DNA of 64,000 bases from Aptenodytes patagonicus (Eukaryota > Chordata > Aves > Sphenisciformes > Spheniscidae): NCBI RefSeq assembly GCF_965638725.1, contig NC_134951.1:104679811-104743810 (forward strand). Reading direction: 5' to 3'. The notes below the pieces were generated by a model. That model worked only from the letters and a program-made list of their open reading frames with translations, was not told the origin of the DNA and searched no databases. A program made the position numbers and the translations under genes. This document shows positions 36,161 through 50,490 of the stretch, piece by piece (position 1 is the first letter of the stretch; each line of letters opens with the position of its first letter).

Positions 36161-36539
36161 GCGCGGGGAGGGGAGGCGGGGAAGGCCGGCTCGGCGGGGC
36201 TTGCCGCGGAAGTTGTCCGAGCGGCGGTCCCGCGGCACCCGTCACGGCCCCTGACACGGGCGGCCGGCCCACGCGCGGCGCGGCGGCCGGCAGCGCGCTC
36301 GGCACGGTCTCGGTATCAGTCAGTGTTAGCAAGGAAGCGGTCCGGGGCTCGGCTTTGGAGCCCTTCCCTGCGGCCGGGTGGCACCGCTGGGTGCGAACTT
36401 ATTCGGGAGAAACGCGAATCTCTCCTCCTTTTCCGCGGGAGAGGAATGCGCAGCGGGTTGGGCGCCGTCGGGGCGCAGAAGCGCTTCATTTTTCCGGCCC
36501 GTCAAAATATGGGGGGGTAACGAACAAAAACTCGTAGCC

Positions 36540-39500
36540 AGGTGCTTAAATACCAGAGAGGTGATTTGCAAGTAAAATTAATTGGCAGTTAACCAGTTAA
36601 TAAATGGATAATGCCTACTCATCCTTCTGCTGACTTCACAGAGCGGTTTTCACGTCTGCCAGTCAGCTAGCTGGGCTTGACTGTTCGAGATGTAAACTTA
36701 GCGGGGTTGATACCTTCGCCCAGTAAAATCTGACCTGTTCTTGCTGTCCCAGTGCATCAAACGCTGGTCGTGATTCGGGTAGTTACTGGTGAGGTTCATA
36801 GATTTTTACAGAGTAATACGATAGCAGCAAAATAAATACGATGACCCATAACTAAACTATTTATGGAAAACGTTGCAAAGTGCTTAACTGCATGATTAAT
36901 GATTTAAACAGGTAATCACTAGGGGTGAAGTTTTACGTCTTTGACAGCTATAATTTTACTGTAGGTGTCTAATGGGAAGAGGGGAGGGTTCGCCTGGCAA
37001 GCTTGGGCCTGGCCTGCCGGGCTGCTTGGCGGGGCCACCCTGCTGCCTGTACCAGTCCTGCCTGGGGCACCGGCCCGCAGAGCTCCCCCGGGGACCTGCC
37101 CCCTGCCCTTGCTCAGGGTGCAGCGTCACGATGAGGTGACCCGTCCCTATAATGTCGGTGTATGCGTGAACCGTTCCTGCGTGCGGTATATGCAGCTGTT
37201 TGCCGTGATCGCTTATCTACTTGGTGGTCTCGTTTGGATGTTAAATTGGATCAGAATGGAGCTATTTCCTTAATAAGACGCATCTATCTAGAAATAACCC
37301 ATTTCACTTTGCTACCCACTGAAGTGACGGGGCGTGATGTGCCCTGGTTGGTACGTTACCTTTTTTTCCTAAGGCTTGTCCAAGGCACATATTTAACAAC
37401 AAAAGTGCTGCTTCATTAGTGCTCTATGCGTGCATATGCGGCATGGAAGTTAGCTATGTGGCTTTGCTTAAAACAAATAAATGTATTTGTTTAGAATTTA
37501 GATAAGTGATTTTTCACATGAAGAAAATGTGTTGTATGTATTTTTCTTCTATAATTGATAGTCTGATATACTTTGGAAAAATTAAAGGCTTAAATATACC
37601 CTACTCAAAAGTTTTGGTGCAAATAAATGCTCTTCTGATCTGTTCTGCTACCATTGATAAGCAGCTTGTATTTCTGAAGTTGGAAGACTCCAACGAGGAA
37701 CTGGGCAGTGTTGTCGGTGTGGTAGTCAAAGCAGTGTATCTTGAAAAGCCAAAAAAGTTAAAAAAGCTCAAATACAAGTAGTGCACTCCACTGCGGAAGT
37801 TGGCCTGAGTGAAGAGTGGAGAATCGGCCTCTCGGTGAAATGATAAGGCCAGAGCTTAATCACTCCGCTATCAACGTATGTCCTGCCATTGGCATCCCTC
37901 CCTGGGGGAGAGGGATGGGGCCAGAGGGTAGCTAGGTAGGCATCCTGCCTCCGGTGTTTACATCACTCCCACATGGGCCACCGTGAGCGTAAATAAACCA
38001 CAGCATGACTAACCTTTCTACCTAGCATTGACTCATGTTGTATTTGGATGGACTGAAAAAGTCTCCATGTCTTATCCATTTAATTTTCTCAACCTTGACT
38101 GCTGGTCGCATGTCTCTGAGAATACTCGGTATGCATTTAAGACCGTAAAGCGAGTCCTTGTTTCAGGTTTGTTTTGCTTTTGGGTAGGGCTCAGGTAGCC
38201 TAAGTAGAAAAAAGGGATTCCTAGATTTTAAACTCAAAACTCCATTACTTCTGGCCATTTTAATATTTCCAGTGATACAGTGAGGCTTGCCATTATAAAT
38301 TGAGCTTGTAACTTGGCATCTGGCAGGGAGTATGAGAAAAGTTTAAGAAGAGTGGTCTTGTAATGTACTGTAGGTTTCCTAAAGCAGTAAGATAATATTT
38401 TGCTGTGAATATTTTCATCTTATTTTATTTTTTGTTTGTTCTAATCAAGTGGGGAATATGTCACTTAAAAGCTTACTCAGCAAAGTGTTTGAGAAGTTCC
38501 CAATTCTGTAATGGGACAGTAGTAAACTAAAGAAGGGCCCTGGAATCTGTAACATCATCGTGAGATTCTGGTGCTGGAAGGTTGTGTCTCCTTATGATGT
38601 GTCAGAATAACCTGTGAGATAAGGCAGTTTCATTTCAGCTTCCTTAGAAATATGTTTGTTTGTTTTTTTAAAAAGCAAGCAGTGTTTGATAGATACAAAA
38701 TAATTGTTGATATGGAAACAATTTGTTTCCTCCCCTTGCGTTTTTTTTGGGGCTGCACAGCTTCCAATGAAAAATTATGATCAGAATTATGGTTTTTTTC
38801 TGTCCCTAAAATTAGCGGATCCTTTTGCCTCTCCTCCACCTGTAAGATGTAGGTAGAAGCATCTCTAAATGCATGTATGAATTCTGCCTGGCGTGGCTGC
38901 CAAGCACTTGGTTATTTACGTAAGGTGAGCAGCACGAGCGGTCACACTGACTTCCATGGCGCTGCTTGGAAGAGTAGAGTTACTGCGCCTGTGAGTATTT
39001 GTAGGGCGGGGGGTGAGGGGGCTGCACTCGAAGGCAGCAAATTCCATACATTTTGCTGCATATGAAGTTACAAAACCTCTTCTTAACTTGTCTGGCTCTG
39101 AGAAACCCATTATTGTAATCAATTGCGGGGCTGTGAGGGGAAATCAGGCCTTCTAAGATAAAGACAAAAATAGCGCATTCAAATATGTTTTAAGAAAGAC
39201 GGCTCTTCCTTCAAAGAGTAGGTCTGAGTGTGGTTCAAAGAAAGGTAGCAACAATTTTATCAGTTTTGGTTTGTTCTTTAACTCTTTGCTTGAAACCAAA
39301 CAGATTTAAGAGATCCATTGAATTTGCTTTTGAGCAGCATGCATTTACGCGCCAAGTTATCTTGTAGAGCTTGGGGGAGTATTTCCCCTTAGATCTGGAG
39401 ATGCTGAGAACGGGCTCTTGCACCATCATCTCCTTGCTGCTGCCTTTGCACGTGTGTCTCTAGGTAGCATGTGGTCCAGCCCGGCCGGGAGGACGAAGTA

Positions 39501-42500
39501 GGTAACGCGGGTGGTCGGCGAGTCGTATCGACACTGGTTCTTGTTGGGTATTGGTTTCTATGGGCAGAAGGAAGAGTATTTTTCACAGCGGTTTATTTTC
39601 TCTCTTTCTGGCTTGGCTGTGTCGCTCCATGGTGGTGGGGGTGCAGGCTCACCTGGCCCCACTCGAAACGGCAGCAGAAAGAAAAAAGACATGGATTTGC
39701 ATGGGGGAAAAACTGGAAAATGCGCTCAGGTTACAACCTACTGCCGCAGAAACTAGAAGGCAAATACATCATTTACGTTACTTTCTTCTCGAGAGGATAA
39801 TGGTTTGGGGAACCCAGGGCATGCTTTTAATGTATGCCCTATTACCCTGTGACAGGGATTTTTTTTAAAGTTTAAACTCTCCATATTACAGTGGGGATGT
39901 TACAGGGTTTTGGAAGAGTTGTGTAGCATTGAGTATATTTTGAGGTTCTGAGTGAAATAAGTCTTGTGGTTTCAGCTTAGTCTGTAACAAAGAGTAATGT
40001 GTCTCACACAAACAGCCTACCTAAGTTTTCATAGTTGACTGATGATTTGCTCTGGAAAGACCCAAGATGCTGATGTGATGCAGACTCAAAAGGTAGTTGA
40101 TTTAAAAAAAAAAAATTCTTTTAGGTTTGTCTTTCTCCAATTTACAGTTCGAATTGTGTTAGAATTTCGTGCGAATCGCTGATCTTCAGCTTCCCATCCG
40201 CCGGTCAGCTGAGCTGGTGTAGGTCACTTTCCAGGCCCATGGCCACAACTGCTGAGTTTCCCTACCCCACCAATTTGACCTTTCTAAAGCAGCCATCCTG
40301 GGCCTTATCACAAATTTTCTCCTGTCTTTTTAGTTCAGCAAGAAAATGGTTGCTGTCTTTCCCCTCCCTCCCTTCATCAACTGCTCATGGTAAGATTTTT
40401 GATAGAGCCTGCATTGTGATATGTCCTTGAAGTGCAGCGCTGCAAGGTTTTGTTTTGCTTTGTCTTTTTTTTTTCTCTTCATGTTTAGACGTCATTGCAT
40501 CTTTAGCAAAGCAAGATTGTTGTAGATGGTCTTTTTTGATATTTGCTTTTTGTTTTTGTTTTTTTTTTTCATTTGTCAAAAATCTCACATTCAGTAATGG
40601 GGAAAAGCTCAGACTCGGGTACTAAAACCTCCAGCTAAACCTGGAGTGTAAAGACTGCAAAAATATGGATTGGGGAAGGATTGCCCCAGCAAAACAGGTA
40701 TAAGTTAAATGTTAAATTGTCAGCAGCTCTTTTTTAAAAGGTCCCTGATGATGAGAGGTTTTTGTTCACACTGTCTGGCTAGAACAAGGCTTACCAGACC
40801 TCTTAAAGGACAGGGTCCATTTGAGGTGCAGAATTTATATCGGATACTTTCTCTTTAAGTGAATATCAAATCCTAAATAACTTCAGCATGGGACTGTGAA
40901 AAAAAGTACCCAACCCTGTGAAGCAAGTGGCTATTAAGTTTAAAATTTGATAATGGTGGAAGTTCTCCGTCTTTAAAAAAAAAAAAAAAAGTCATTTGAC
41001 TTTTAGTTGGCCATAAAAGATGCTGTACAGACCCATTTTTGTCTTTGTTCTCCACTCCCCCCCATTTTCATTGATGGGGAAGTTTCATTTCCTTTATTTA
41101 TATATTTTTAGTGTATGTGTTTGGGGGGTTGTGGGGGAGGATAGGAGGGAAGTCTGTGTTCTAGTTTTTATATTTAAAAGAAAAAAAAATAGCTAATGCT
41201 GGTGTGTTTAGAAATGACCTTAAATACATTCTCCCCTTTAAACCAAAAATTCTGCTGGTAAAATAGTGCGTTTTAGGGGATTGAGGGGTTTTGCAACACT
41301 TCTGTGTGGGTAAGAGTCCCGTCTGAGTTCCAGTTGTGCTAGCAGAAAAGTGTTTTTCCCAGTATTGTCATGTTTCGCATGCCAAATCAGAACTAGAAAT
41401 GCCTTTTCCTGGAAGGATCTCTATTTACACTTGGAGGGTTATGCCAATTACAGCTATATTAATAAGGCTTTTTTTTTTTAATTTTACACTTGACCTAAAT
41501 AGTAACTTCTTTCATTTTCTTAACAGAGCACAGGCTACAATCCTAGCATGTAGTTTTGGACCGGTCAGTAAGGTAAACCCTGCTGTCCTATGGCACAAAT
41601 GCATACGGGCACTCTTGCAAGAGCGTGATCTTAAGTGGATCCTAGTGAAATGAATGCTCTTAGAGCTTTGCATAAGTTGAAGTAGCCCTCTGCTCTGCCT
41701 GCATGCAGAATTGAATAGAATTTATTGGTAAGCAGGAAATATGTTATGAAGTGTGTTATTCATATGTCGTAATATTTTTTCCTCAAAGACATCCCATGTA
41801 GTTTAATTTTGAATACCGTTTTTAAATCCTGCAGATCAGGAAATACTGCATTATAAATTTGTGAAAGTTTGGAGGCATAAGATAAGATGCTATTAACACT
41901 CATTTTTATCAGAGACCAAAGAGTATTTACTCCTTTGGACAGTGTAGCGGCACATGAAGAAGGAGCAGGTAAACAGGGCTTCTTTGGCAAGAGTCTGTAG
42001 CTGCTGGCTGTTTGAGTAGGACTGCTGCGGGCAGTGCTGCTGCTGGACTTGTACCGCCCGTGCTTCGTCTCTGCTGCTACCCTGCTGGTGGAGAAGGTGT
42101 CCTGGTGGAAGATCCTGTTTGTACCAAAAAAACCCCAAACCCTGACTAGTAAATAGTGTCATTGTAATTTCATGAGCAAATTTGCTAGTTATTTGCTCTT
42201 TTTATGATGTTAAGATTTGCATTGTTAGCAACAATAGCAGTGTATTAAATAAAAAATGGATGCTGACCAGTCTTTAAGTAGTTCACAACTGCCACAAGTA
42301 TGATTACTTAGAAGACCCTACATAGCTAAACTGAGCTTTCTTTTCCCCAAAACGTAGGCTGCCCAAGCCCTGAAATATTTAGGATATTGACTTAGAGTTC
42401 CGTAAATATCTTCCCAGTTGCTTCTTTTTGGCCTGCCTCTTTTATGTTTTGTTTTGTCCTGAACATCAAAGCAGGGCTTACCTTGCAGAGAGGTGGTGGT

Positions 42501-45500
42501 CTTTGAGTTGGCTACATGCTACTTTCAGCAGGGAGGGGGCTGCATGTTGCACTCTCTGGAGGCTGAAACCGTCACCTTTGCAATGGCTCCTAGGTCGCAG
42601 TGGGACTTTAAATAACCATGAGCTCTGTGACCATTACCAAAGCTGTGTCTGCTGAGCGCAGGAGGCTGTAGTCACCTGAACCGCAAGTTTATGTCACGTG
42701 TAGCTCAGCGTTGAGCACAGCAGTTTTGTTGCTGCTTGTGCGCCTAATATATTGGGGGGAAACGGGTGGAAGCAGTTCGGATGCTAACTCACTGTCTTGC
42801 TTTTTGGGTTTTTTTGGTTACTTTTCAAAAGCTTATATTCAGTGTTGCAAAGAAACCCCTATGTATTTTGATAAAACAAAAGAAATGATCAATGTTAAGC
42901 TACATTGAATGGTGCAGCTTTGCAGGAGCGTTGATGCTCCAGCTGTCTCTTTGGCCTGCCATGCAATTCGAATTCAAGCGAAGGTCTCCCACTCGGTTAT
43001 TTGCATGTGTCCTCTTATCTCTGTTTTGTATCTGCAATTTCAGTATGTGCTTCCAAAATTATTTTTGTTAATTTCCAATCATTCTTCAAAGATAACTGGC
43101 GAAAACCAACAGGCTGGTTGTGATTTTACAGCAGTAGAAAGTAGACAACTTTGATCTTCTTGTTAAATGAATTTTCTTCATGTGTGGGCTGGGTGTGTAG
43201 CGTGTTGATTTAGTTTTTATTGATCAGTGTAAAAATGTGAATTCAGCATCATAGCAATGATAATAAACAAGTACTTGCAGTGATATTCTAATGAGTTCCT
43301 GGCAAAAATAGGGCAGAAAACCGTCTCAGAGATTGACGCGCTTTAGTGGTGAGATGCTGAACCAGGATACTTTATATAAAAGGATTGAGTAAAGCTGTTT
43401 GAAGTTCTAACTTTCTTTGGCAACACAATTGCTGTGAGCAGTAGCATGCCAAGCAGGGCAGGATGCAGTCTTTTCTGTAGGCATTTGAGTGTCAGAAATG
43501 GCATTCTTGCCTCTGTCCGGAAGGACTTTCACCCTCCTGATCACGTCAAGGTAGATCGTAGGAACCAGGTATCTGCTTTGTTAGAGGGTGTCTCTGAACA
43601 CAAGCAGTGAAGCACTAATTACCTTTCAGTCCTCATCTGCAGGAATGCCCTGTGAACCATCCCCATGTGTTTCAATAAGCCTGCATGGCAAAGCATCAGG
43701 TACAGAGCGGGGGGAGTGGAGGGAGGTTTCTAAATTAGCAGACAATTTATGTCTGGAAAAGTGAGATTCATATTCATAACTGTGTTAAACCCATATGTCT
43801 GAGTATGGTAGGGACATATCTCCATTTAAGGTGGCAATAATTCCTCTAAGCCAAAATGTTTGCAGAAGCGCGGGCAGGCAGCTTCTCCCTCTTTTTTTTC
43901 CATTGATGCTGTGTGTTTCCAAGACTGGAAGAGGCTTCTCAGTGGTGGTGATGAACAGTAATTCTCTATATTTTTTTGTCAGATAAGCTTGTTTTATGCT
44001 GTCAGAATTCAGTAAATTGGTATCTGAGCTGCATGGATCATGATGAAAAAGTATTGCTGCTGCCTGCATGTGTTTGATAAAAGTAGAAAATGAGAAGCAA
44101 AATTTTTCTGAAGTGAGGAAAAGTGGGTTTTTTAGGACTATGAAATTTTGAAAGAGCTGGTTCATAATGAACTTTAATACTTTTCTAAAGTTGCTGCTAT
44201 TATAATGAAAAAGCATGAATAAGAGAATATGCCTTGCAGGTAAAACGAAAAAAGGCTTCGCCATTTATATGCTTGAAAACCAAAGATGCATTGCAGAGGA
44301 TGAATTTTACCCTTCATTTTGCTTGTAGTAAAAAATTAGTCTTTGAAGTTAAAAACAGCTTTAGATTTAAAGAATTAATACGCCTGAAAAGGGAGGTGCA
44401 CAGAAAAAAGACATTGGGTTAAGTGCTGTTTTGTTAATGACAAGAACGTAAGTTAAGCCAAATGTGGCTGCCTGCATAGTAAGGTACTGCTTAGCATGAG
44501 CGGGGATGATAAAATAAGGTCCTAGCAGACTTTTATTTCAATGATTTCCAACTTTCAGAAGAAATTTTAATCTGGATGTTGAATGCACATATATAAACGA
44601 TAAGACTAATACCACAGAATTATGATAATTTATGAAAGGAGCGATACTTTTATGCTGGAAGTCTGTCAGCATGCGATCCCTAGGCTAACTACTTGATCAT
44701 TAGTTAAAGTAGGGGTTCATTAAAATAACATGGGCTCATCTGGTTTTAAAGACTAGCTCTCAGCCAGACGTTGTGGCAACGGCACAGAAATTACTACATA
44801 AAGCTGGCTGATGGAAAGGCTTCCGTTGGATTAAGTGTGCTCAATATTGGGCCAAATTTTTCAATTTTTAGTCATCTGTAGCAACGCCTCCTCATACTGT
44901 AGTCAGTTGAACTACCTGTGTGACTGTTTGAAAGAAGGTGCAAGGTTGGGTCTGTATATGAATGGAGCTTTTTGCTGTAATTATTTTACTCTGTAATAAT
45001 TGTATTCTTCCAGTTGAAGAATCATAATTACAAAGGGGATGATAAGCTTCAATTTTGTAAAGAAAATCCTTACATTTAAGCCCTTCGCTGTCATTAGCAT
45101 AAACAGCTTTTTTTTTTTCTTTTCAGGTAGAACTTTTACTTTCAGGTTATTTCTGGAAAATCCATACTGCTAATTATGTAAATTGCAAGAAACTAAAAAA
45201 GAGAACGAAAGAGCGGGGCATCTTATTTTAGGCTTCAGCAAATGCAAAGTCATATGTGGCCATTCCAGCTATCTATAGTATGTGCCTGTGTTGTTCTGCT
45301 ACTGCTTTTGTTACCAGTAAACCAGATCACTTAAACTGGGCATTTCTCGCAGGCTTTGTACGATCAGATTGCCAAATGTTGGAGCTGGGAAGTTTTTCCA
45401 GTAGCAGGGTCAGCTTATGCCCCCTAGAGAGTCCCTTCCTGCAGGGCTCCTTCCTTGCATACACAGAAGTTTCTTGCTGAAAGAAAATGTAGGGCTTTCT

Positions 45501-48500
45501 TTTTTTTTTTTGTCTGTTTGTTTTTATGCTGCTGTGTAGGCAAGTCCGTGTTTTTTAGGTCAGTCCTGTACAATAGCAGTAAGTTTTCGTACCTGCACCT
45601 ATTGCCTATTAAGGCAATAAGAAGCTCTCCTTGAATGAAGGGAAGGCAGATTCGGATCTGCCTGCAGATCAGAGAGAGAGGAGAATGGAAGAAGCGGTGT
45701 TCGAGTGAATGAACGAACTTTCAAGCTGACTCAGTGATACACATACAGTATACGCTGTAAAGATTAGTCACCACTTACTGTAAATCTTTCTTTATGGCGC
45801 TTGGTGGGCATGTGCTTCTATCAAGCTGCAGTTAGTGAGCTTTGTAGGCTGGGAATGTAGGTAAACGTTATTTCCACAGTATTTTCCCATTGAACAACAA
45901 CAACAAAACCCAATGAAACCTGAAGGCTTGTAAATTATTGAGCTAAAGGCAAAAGAAATCTTTTAGTTATCTCACGGTGCTGCTATCTTAATCTGTGAAA
46001 CTAGTAGGAAAGTGAATAAATTATGCAACAACTTTTTTTTATTATTTAGAAACCTGTGCTTACATGTTATTAGTGCTGTTCTGCCCTGTCCTGTGCAGGT
46101 TGGTTTGATTTTTTTTTTTTTTTTTCATTAGGTAGGTTTCAAGCTGCATTTGTGTAAAAACACCCATTTACATGATGGTAACAGAGTAACAATTACAGGG
46201 GAGGATATTCATCTGTTGAAAACACTATTTTCGTTTGCCAGGCAGAAACTTCAGGAAAATTACCCTCCAGGTTGAATTTTCTCATAAATGTTCTCAAGTT
46301 CTAAAATTATTTACTGGCATAATAGGTATGCATAGCACTTAAAGCAGAGTTTGTATAAAGGAGTTACTTTTTTGGGGAAAAAAGTGGATGTTTTTTATTA
46401 CCAAAAAAAGTTAATATTTTTTAAAAATGGTAAAATTATTCTGCAGCCTTTTCTGAGTTACCCAAATTCAGTAAGTTTTGGGGGGTTTTTTTGTACTTTC
46501 AGACTTTTCTTTCAGTGGTTTCTTCTCTGTTTGGCTGAGGTTTATTTTTTTTGTTAATTTAGCTGGGCATCTGTAATAATTCTTAGATGCCCTTTCTCTC
46601 TGATCTTCACCTGTTTTGCTTGGCTTGTTTAATCTGTCCTTAGAGAATTGCTAATTTCAGCCATGATCGTACCAAAAATCCTTTAGAGTTGTTTTAGCAA
46701 GATTTTTTTTTTTGTTAGTTAGTTTAAAGTTACTTCCTCCAAAATGAAAAAAAAACCCCAAACATCTTGTTAAAGAGTGAGAACCAGACTCTCCTGGCAC
46801 TGCTGGGTGGGACGGCGCTGAGGCTGCGTGCCTGTACAAGTGGTTTGGCTCGCTGCTCTCCCAGCGATCTGATCCTGTCGTAGGCTTCGAGTCCTCTGAA
46901 GAGCAGAAATGAAGGCTGAAAGCGTTATTAAGTTTTTGGGTTATCTCACACTGTTTATTTGAAATGGAGGCCAAGCAATTTACATATCTCTGTATCTTGG
47001 GTCTGAAAAAAAGATTATTTTTTTTTTTTTCCCCCTCACTAGCCTTTGTGTGGAAATGACATCACAGCTTATGTCAGCCATGCTAAATTCAGAGGTTTTT
47101 CTCCTCCCCGTTGGGTTATTAACTGAGTATTAGCTCTATGCTGTGAGTCTTCCCTTGCTGACTGTGGCACATCGATAACTCCATCGTAAATGCTCTGAAT
47201 TTTGAATGATGAAGAGAAATAAAGACCTGGTCTAAAGCCTTTTGAAATCAATGGGAACATAACTTATTTCATTGCTGTGTGTGCGACCGGACCGGGTGAC
47301 CACCTAACGCCGTGTTGTTCCCGGGATCGCTGATGCAGCGTAAGCAAGCGAGGGATGGTGTGTTGCCTTTTTGCAGATCTGGTGACCAGGTCAGGAGTTT
47401 GCTGTGGCACATCGTCGCACGGGTCTGTCCCCTCAGCCCTGCAGGTTAAAACCTCCTGCCCTTGTGAGATTGAGTAGGTTTGTGAACTAAAGCTCTTAAG
47501 TTGTGCCTGCGTGTCCCATATGTAAAGCCGAGCTCCGTGGCAAGGGCTTAGAGAGTGCCTTATCTCTATCAGAAACACCAAGGTTTTGGGGCTGCCCTTC
47601 TGGGGTTGATGCTAGGGCTGCAGCTGTGGTAAAGTGTGCAATGGGGGCCTGGGGGTTTCCTGTGAGAGCCTGAGGAGCTGGGAGAAGGGAAAGAGAAATC
47701 AAATTAAAGTTGACATTTTGAAAAGTTGATTGCTGCCTTTTTTAATCATAAAGCAATTTTTAAGTCACTTCTCAGAGGAAAAATAAATACATTAAGAAGA
47801 GAAAAGGGGGAAATGTGATGTTGAATTTATGCATCTGAATGTAGCAGACTTGGTACTGTGATGGTGGTGGTACCAAATGTGCACAGAGACAAAGCAAAAG
47901 GATAACGATCGTCCTGACGCTCCTCTTGCTAAATTTCCAGCAATAATGTCCTATATGCAGAATGTTTTTACTTATCTTTACTATTTTGGGGAGGTCTGAG
48001 GCAGTGGGGAAGGGACTGATCCCAATTACTTTAAAAAAAAAAAAAAATACAGCGACGCAAACCTACCCGTCACCACAATGGACGTGGAGAGATTTCCCTT
48101 CTCCTCCTGCCTCTCGTCAGCTGCGCTCCGCCCTGGGAGGAAGGTGAGGAGGCCTCTGGGTGCCTTCAGCAGGAAGGCTTGCAGGAACACCTTTGGATCG
48201 GGCTCTTGGCGTGCAAAAGCTATGGATATCCATTCACATGCTTTGTATTTTTTTTTTTTTTTTAATGTCTCTCTGGCTCAACTCTGCCTCTGTAGCAGTC
48301 ATGGAGAGGGGAATGGAGGAGGAAGTGCTGAGGGATGCCCTGGAAGGGCACGTGTTGGTGTTACCCCATGTGCGTGTGTTTGAGCAGTAGGTGCTCATAC
48401 ACGCCGTGGAGGTGGCCCATTGGAGAACTGGTGAAATTACTTGTCCCTTTTAGAGCTTGTGAGGAGCACTTCATCGCTGTAGTTAATTGTATAGCCATAT

Positions 48501-50400
48501 GCTATTTTTTTTTCTTACATATGTTCTCTGATAATTGTCAGTAGCAGGTGCCTGCGAGCCGAGGCGGAGTGGTATTTCAAAATCAGACGATTAATGGGGA
48601 TAAAGAATTGTGTGAGTTTAGTGCCAGCAAAAAGGCCAGGTTGAAACCAGTGGCCTCTGAAGGTCGTGTTCCTCACAGAGCAACAGCACGGTTGGTAGCA
48701 GTGCTGGTCCTTCAGCTCCGCAGTTCACCTGCAGAGGTGTGACCTTCAAGAAGGAGTCAGGAGGTCTGGTTTTGGGTCTGTATATCTGGTTTGGCTGAAT
48801 TGAGGAAAAAGCACCGTCCCTTCTGATGTGCGCACCAGCCCACAGGAACTATACTTGGACATGTCTTGCACCCCTGCTTGGTGACCTAACTGGTATGGGC
48901 TGGTGGGAGATGTGACATGAAATCTCTAGTCTGGTAGTCTCCCACTCTTTGACCCCACCTTTCCCTGTATGTTTGTTGTGCATCCTGGGCTGTTCTGGTT
49001 GTATTACTGGTTGCCGTTGCATTGCATGCATGTGTATTAGGTCCCCATTGGTTACTACTGTGATAGTAATTGTTGATCTTGTGTCTCCTTCCATCATCTG
49101 AAGAACGACAACCGAGAGGAAGATGTGGGGAGACTTGTAGTCGGTCTGGACTTGGAACGATGCGACTGTGTCCACTGAAAATCACTTTGGGGCATTGCGT
49201 GGCCAGAATCCCCCAGCATCCCTGATACTGTTGTCACATCATCTTCACATCCCCACAAGTAGCTCTCTGAATTGCCGTTCCTTCTGTATGTCAGTTGGGG
49301 AACTTACAGCTGGGTGTAACAGATTTCTAGGAGACCGACAATTCAGAAGTGTCTTACGTTTTTAAAGTGCAATGGAAGACATAATGCCCCTAACATTCTT
49401 TTTGTGTGGGGTTTGTTGGGGTTTTGGTTTTTTTTTTCATTTCTGGTAAAGAACTAGTAAAATATAGAACACATATGGAAATGGCAGACATTGTCGTTGG
49501 GTTTTTGAATTTTTTTTTGTTGTCCTTGTTTCTAAAATTAAGCACATGGGAGTTTGCAAGATCCTGCAAAGAATCAAATGATATTGCACAGTCATGTGTT
49601 CAAGGAGTCTTTTTAATCTAGTCACATATATAGTGAACAGATCCAGATTTAAAAAAATACATTGCAGTAAGGAGAGATGAACCAAATGGGATAAAGACAA
49701 AAGACTGCTAAATATCTATGATGGTACTTAACTGAGTTTGGGTTTTGCTGCCAGCATTCTCTTGTGTTTCCTTTTTTTTTTGGTTGTCCTTCATGTTCTT
49801 CCCTGTGTAAGAAAGTAACCTGTGGTATCAGCTGTTCTGCTTATCCCTTGCAAAATGTTGGTAACTGAAAACTGGATCACGCAGGCAAAGTAGAACCCTG
49901 TCAGAAAACTAACAGTGTCTTTTTCATGTGGGTGGGTTATGAATCCATTACACTTGCATCCATGCACATGGGTGGTAAGTTTTTATTCTGCCACTGTATG
50001 TTTCTGTAGTGTGTTTCTGGGCTGGGTTGCAGGAGGAGTAGTGATCTCACAGCTTGACCACAAATGCACTTGGTGATGTTCACATGGGCAGAGCTGGTTA
50101 CAGTATTTGGGTCAGCGGGACAGTATCCTGATGAGCTGTCTGGCACAGGACCCTGTAAGACTGGCTAACTGTATTAACTTGTGCTAGCTCTTGCTATATA
50201 TACCATAAAAAACCCCTTTCTTGAATGTTTTTACTTATGCATCTCCAGAACCCAGACCTTGAACTTTTTGAGATAATTTTGATGGCATGTCCTATACCAC
50301 TTCAGAGCAAGTGCTACTCAAGTCAGACACTGAAGACAAGTTTATGCTTTGTAACTGAAAAAGATGTACAGCACGATAGAACTGTATATGATATTCTTTT
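36540..50400 (+). other. Probable long 5' intron of the rightward gene, first part
   Basis: AT-rich DNA with no recognisable coding exon, RNA gene or intact mobile element. The longest frame, 159 codons on the minus strand at 43785-44264, has no identifiable motif. That it is intronic is inferred from the splice donors in the CpG island to its left. Confidence 0.45.
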
Positions 50401-50436
50401 AATTGTTTCTGACAGTAAATTTAATACAGAGGTCTT

Positions 50437-50452
50437 GAGAGAGAGAGAGAGA

Positions 50453-50486
<34 letters not shown>
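50437..50486. repeat. Compound (GA)9(CA)16 microsatellite
   Basis: Nine GA units at 50437-50454 run directly into sixteen CA units at 50455-50486, all uninterrupted, so this is likely polymorphic. Confidence 0.97.

Positions 50487-50490
<4 letters not shown>

Larger units (their letters stand above)
34450..36500 (+). promoter_or_regulatory. Large CpG island, probable promoter of a rightward gene (TRERF1 candidate)
   Basis: About 2 kb of extremely GC- and CpG-rich DNA with GC-box runs, G-tracts and simple repeats. It includes plus-strand donor-like sites and no start codon in a plausible conserved frame. The many long open frames on both strands (up to 361 codons) are proline-, arginine-, alanine- and glycine-rich, as GC-rich DNA produces by chance. 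The setting, about 16 kb upstream of UBR2 and pointing away from it, fits the human order TRERF1-UBR2 (divergent). That identification is inference from synteny only; another gene could use the island. Confidence 0.6.

Noticed and set aside
35684-36537. Plus-strand open frames of 278 and 255 codons downstream of the donors
   Set aside because: Both run through simple repeats ((CCT)8 and CCGTG) and low-complexity GC DNA in two phases at once, with no recognisable domain.
43785-44264. A 159-codon minus-strand frame
   Set aside because: There is no recognisable domain, no splice context and no CpG or promoter signal. It lies in AT-rich presumed intron and is probably chance.
48752-48810. AGTCAGGAGGTCTGGTTTTGGG, reminiscent of a MIR tRNA-derived part
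   Set aside because: The core and tail of MIR do not follow, unlike the relic near 29,372, so the match is too short.
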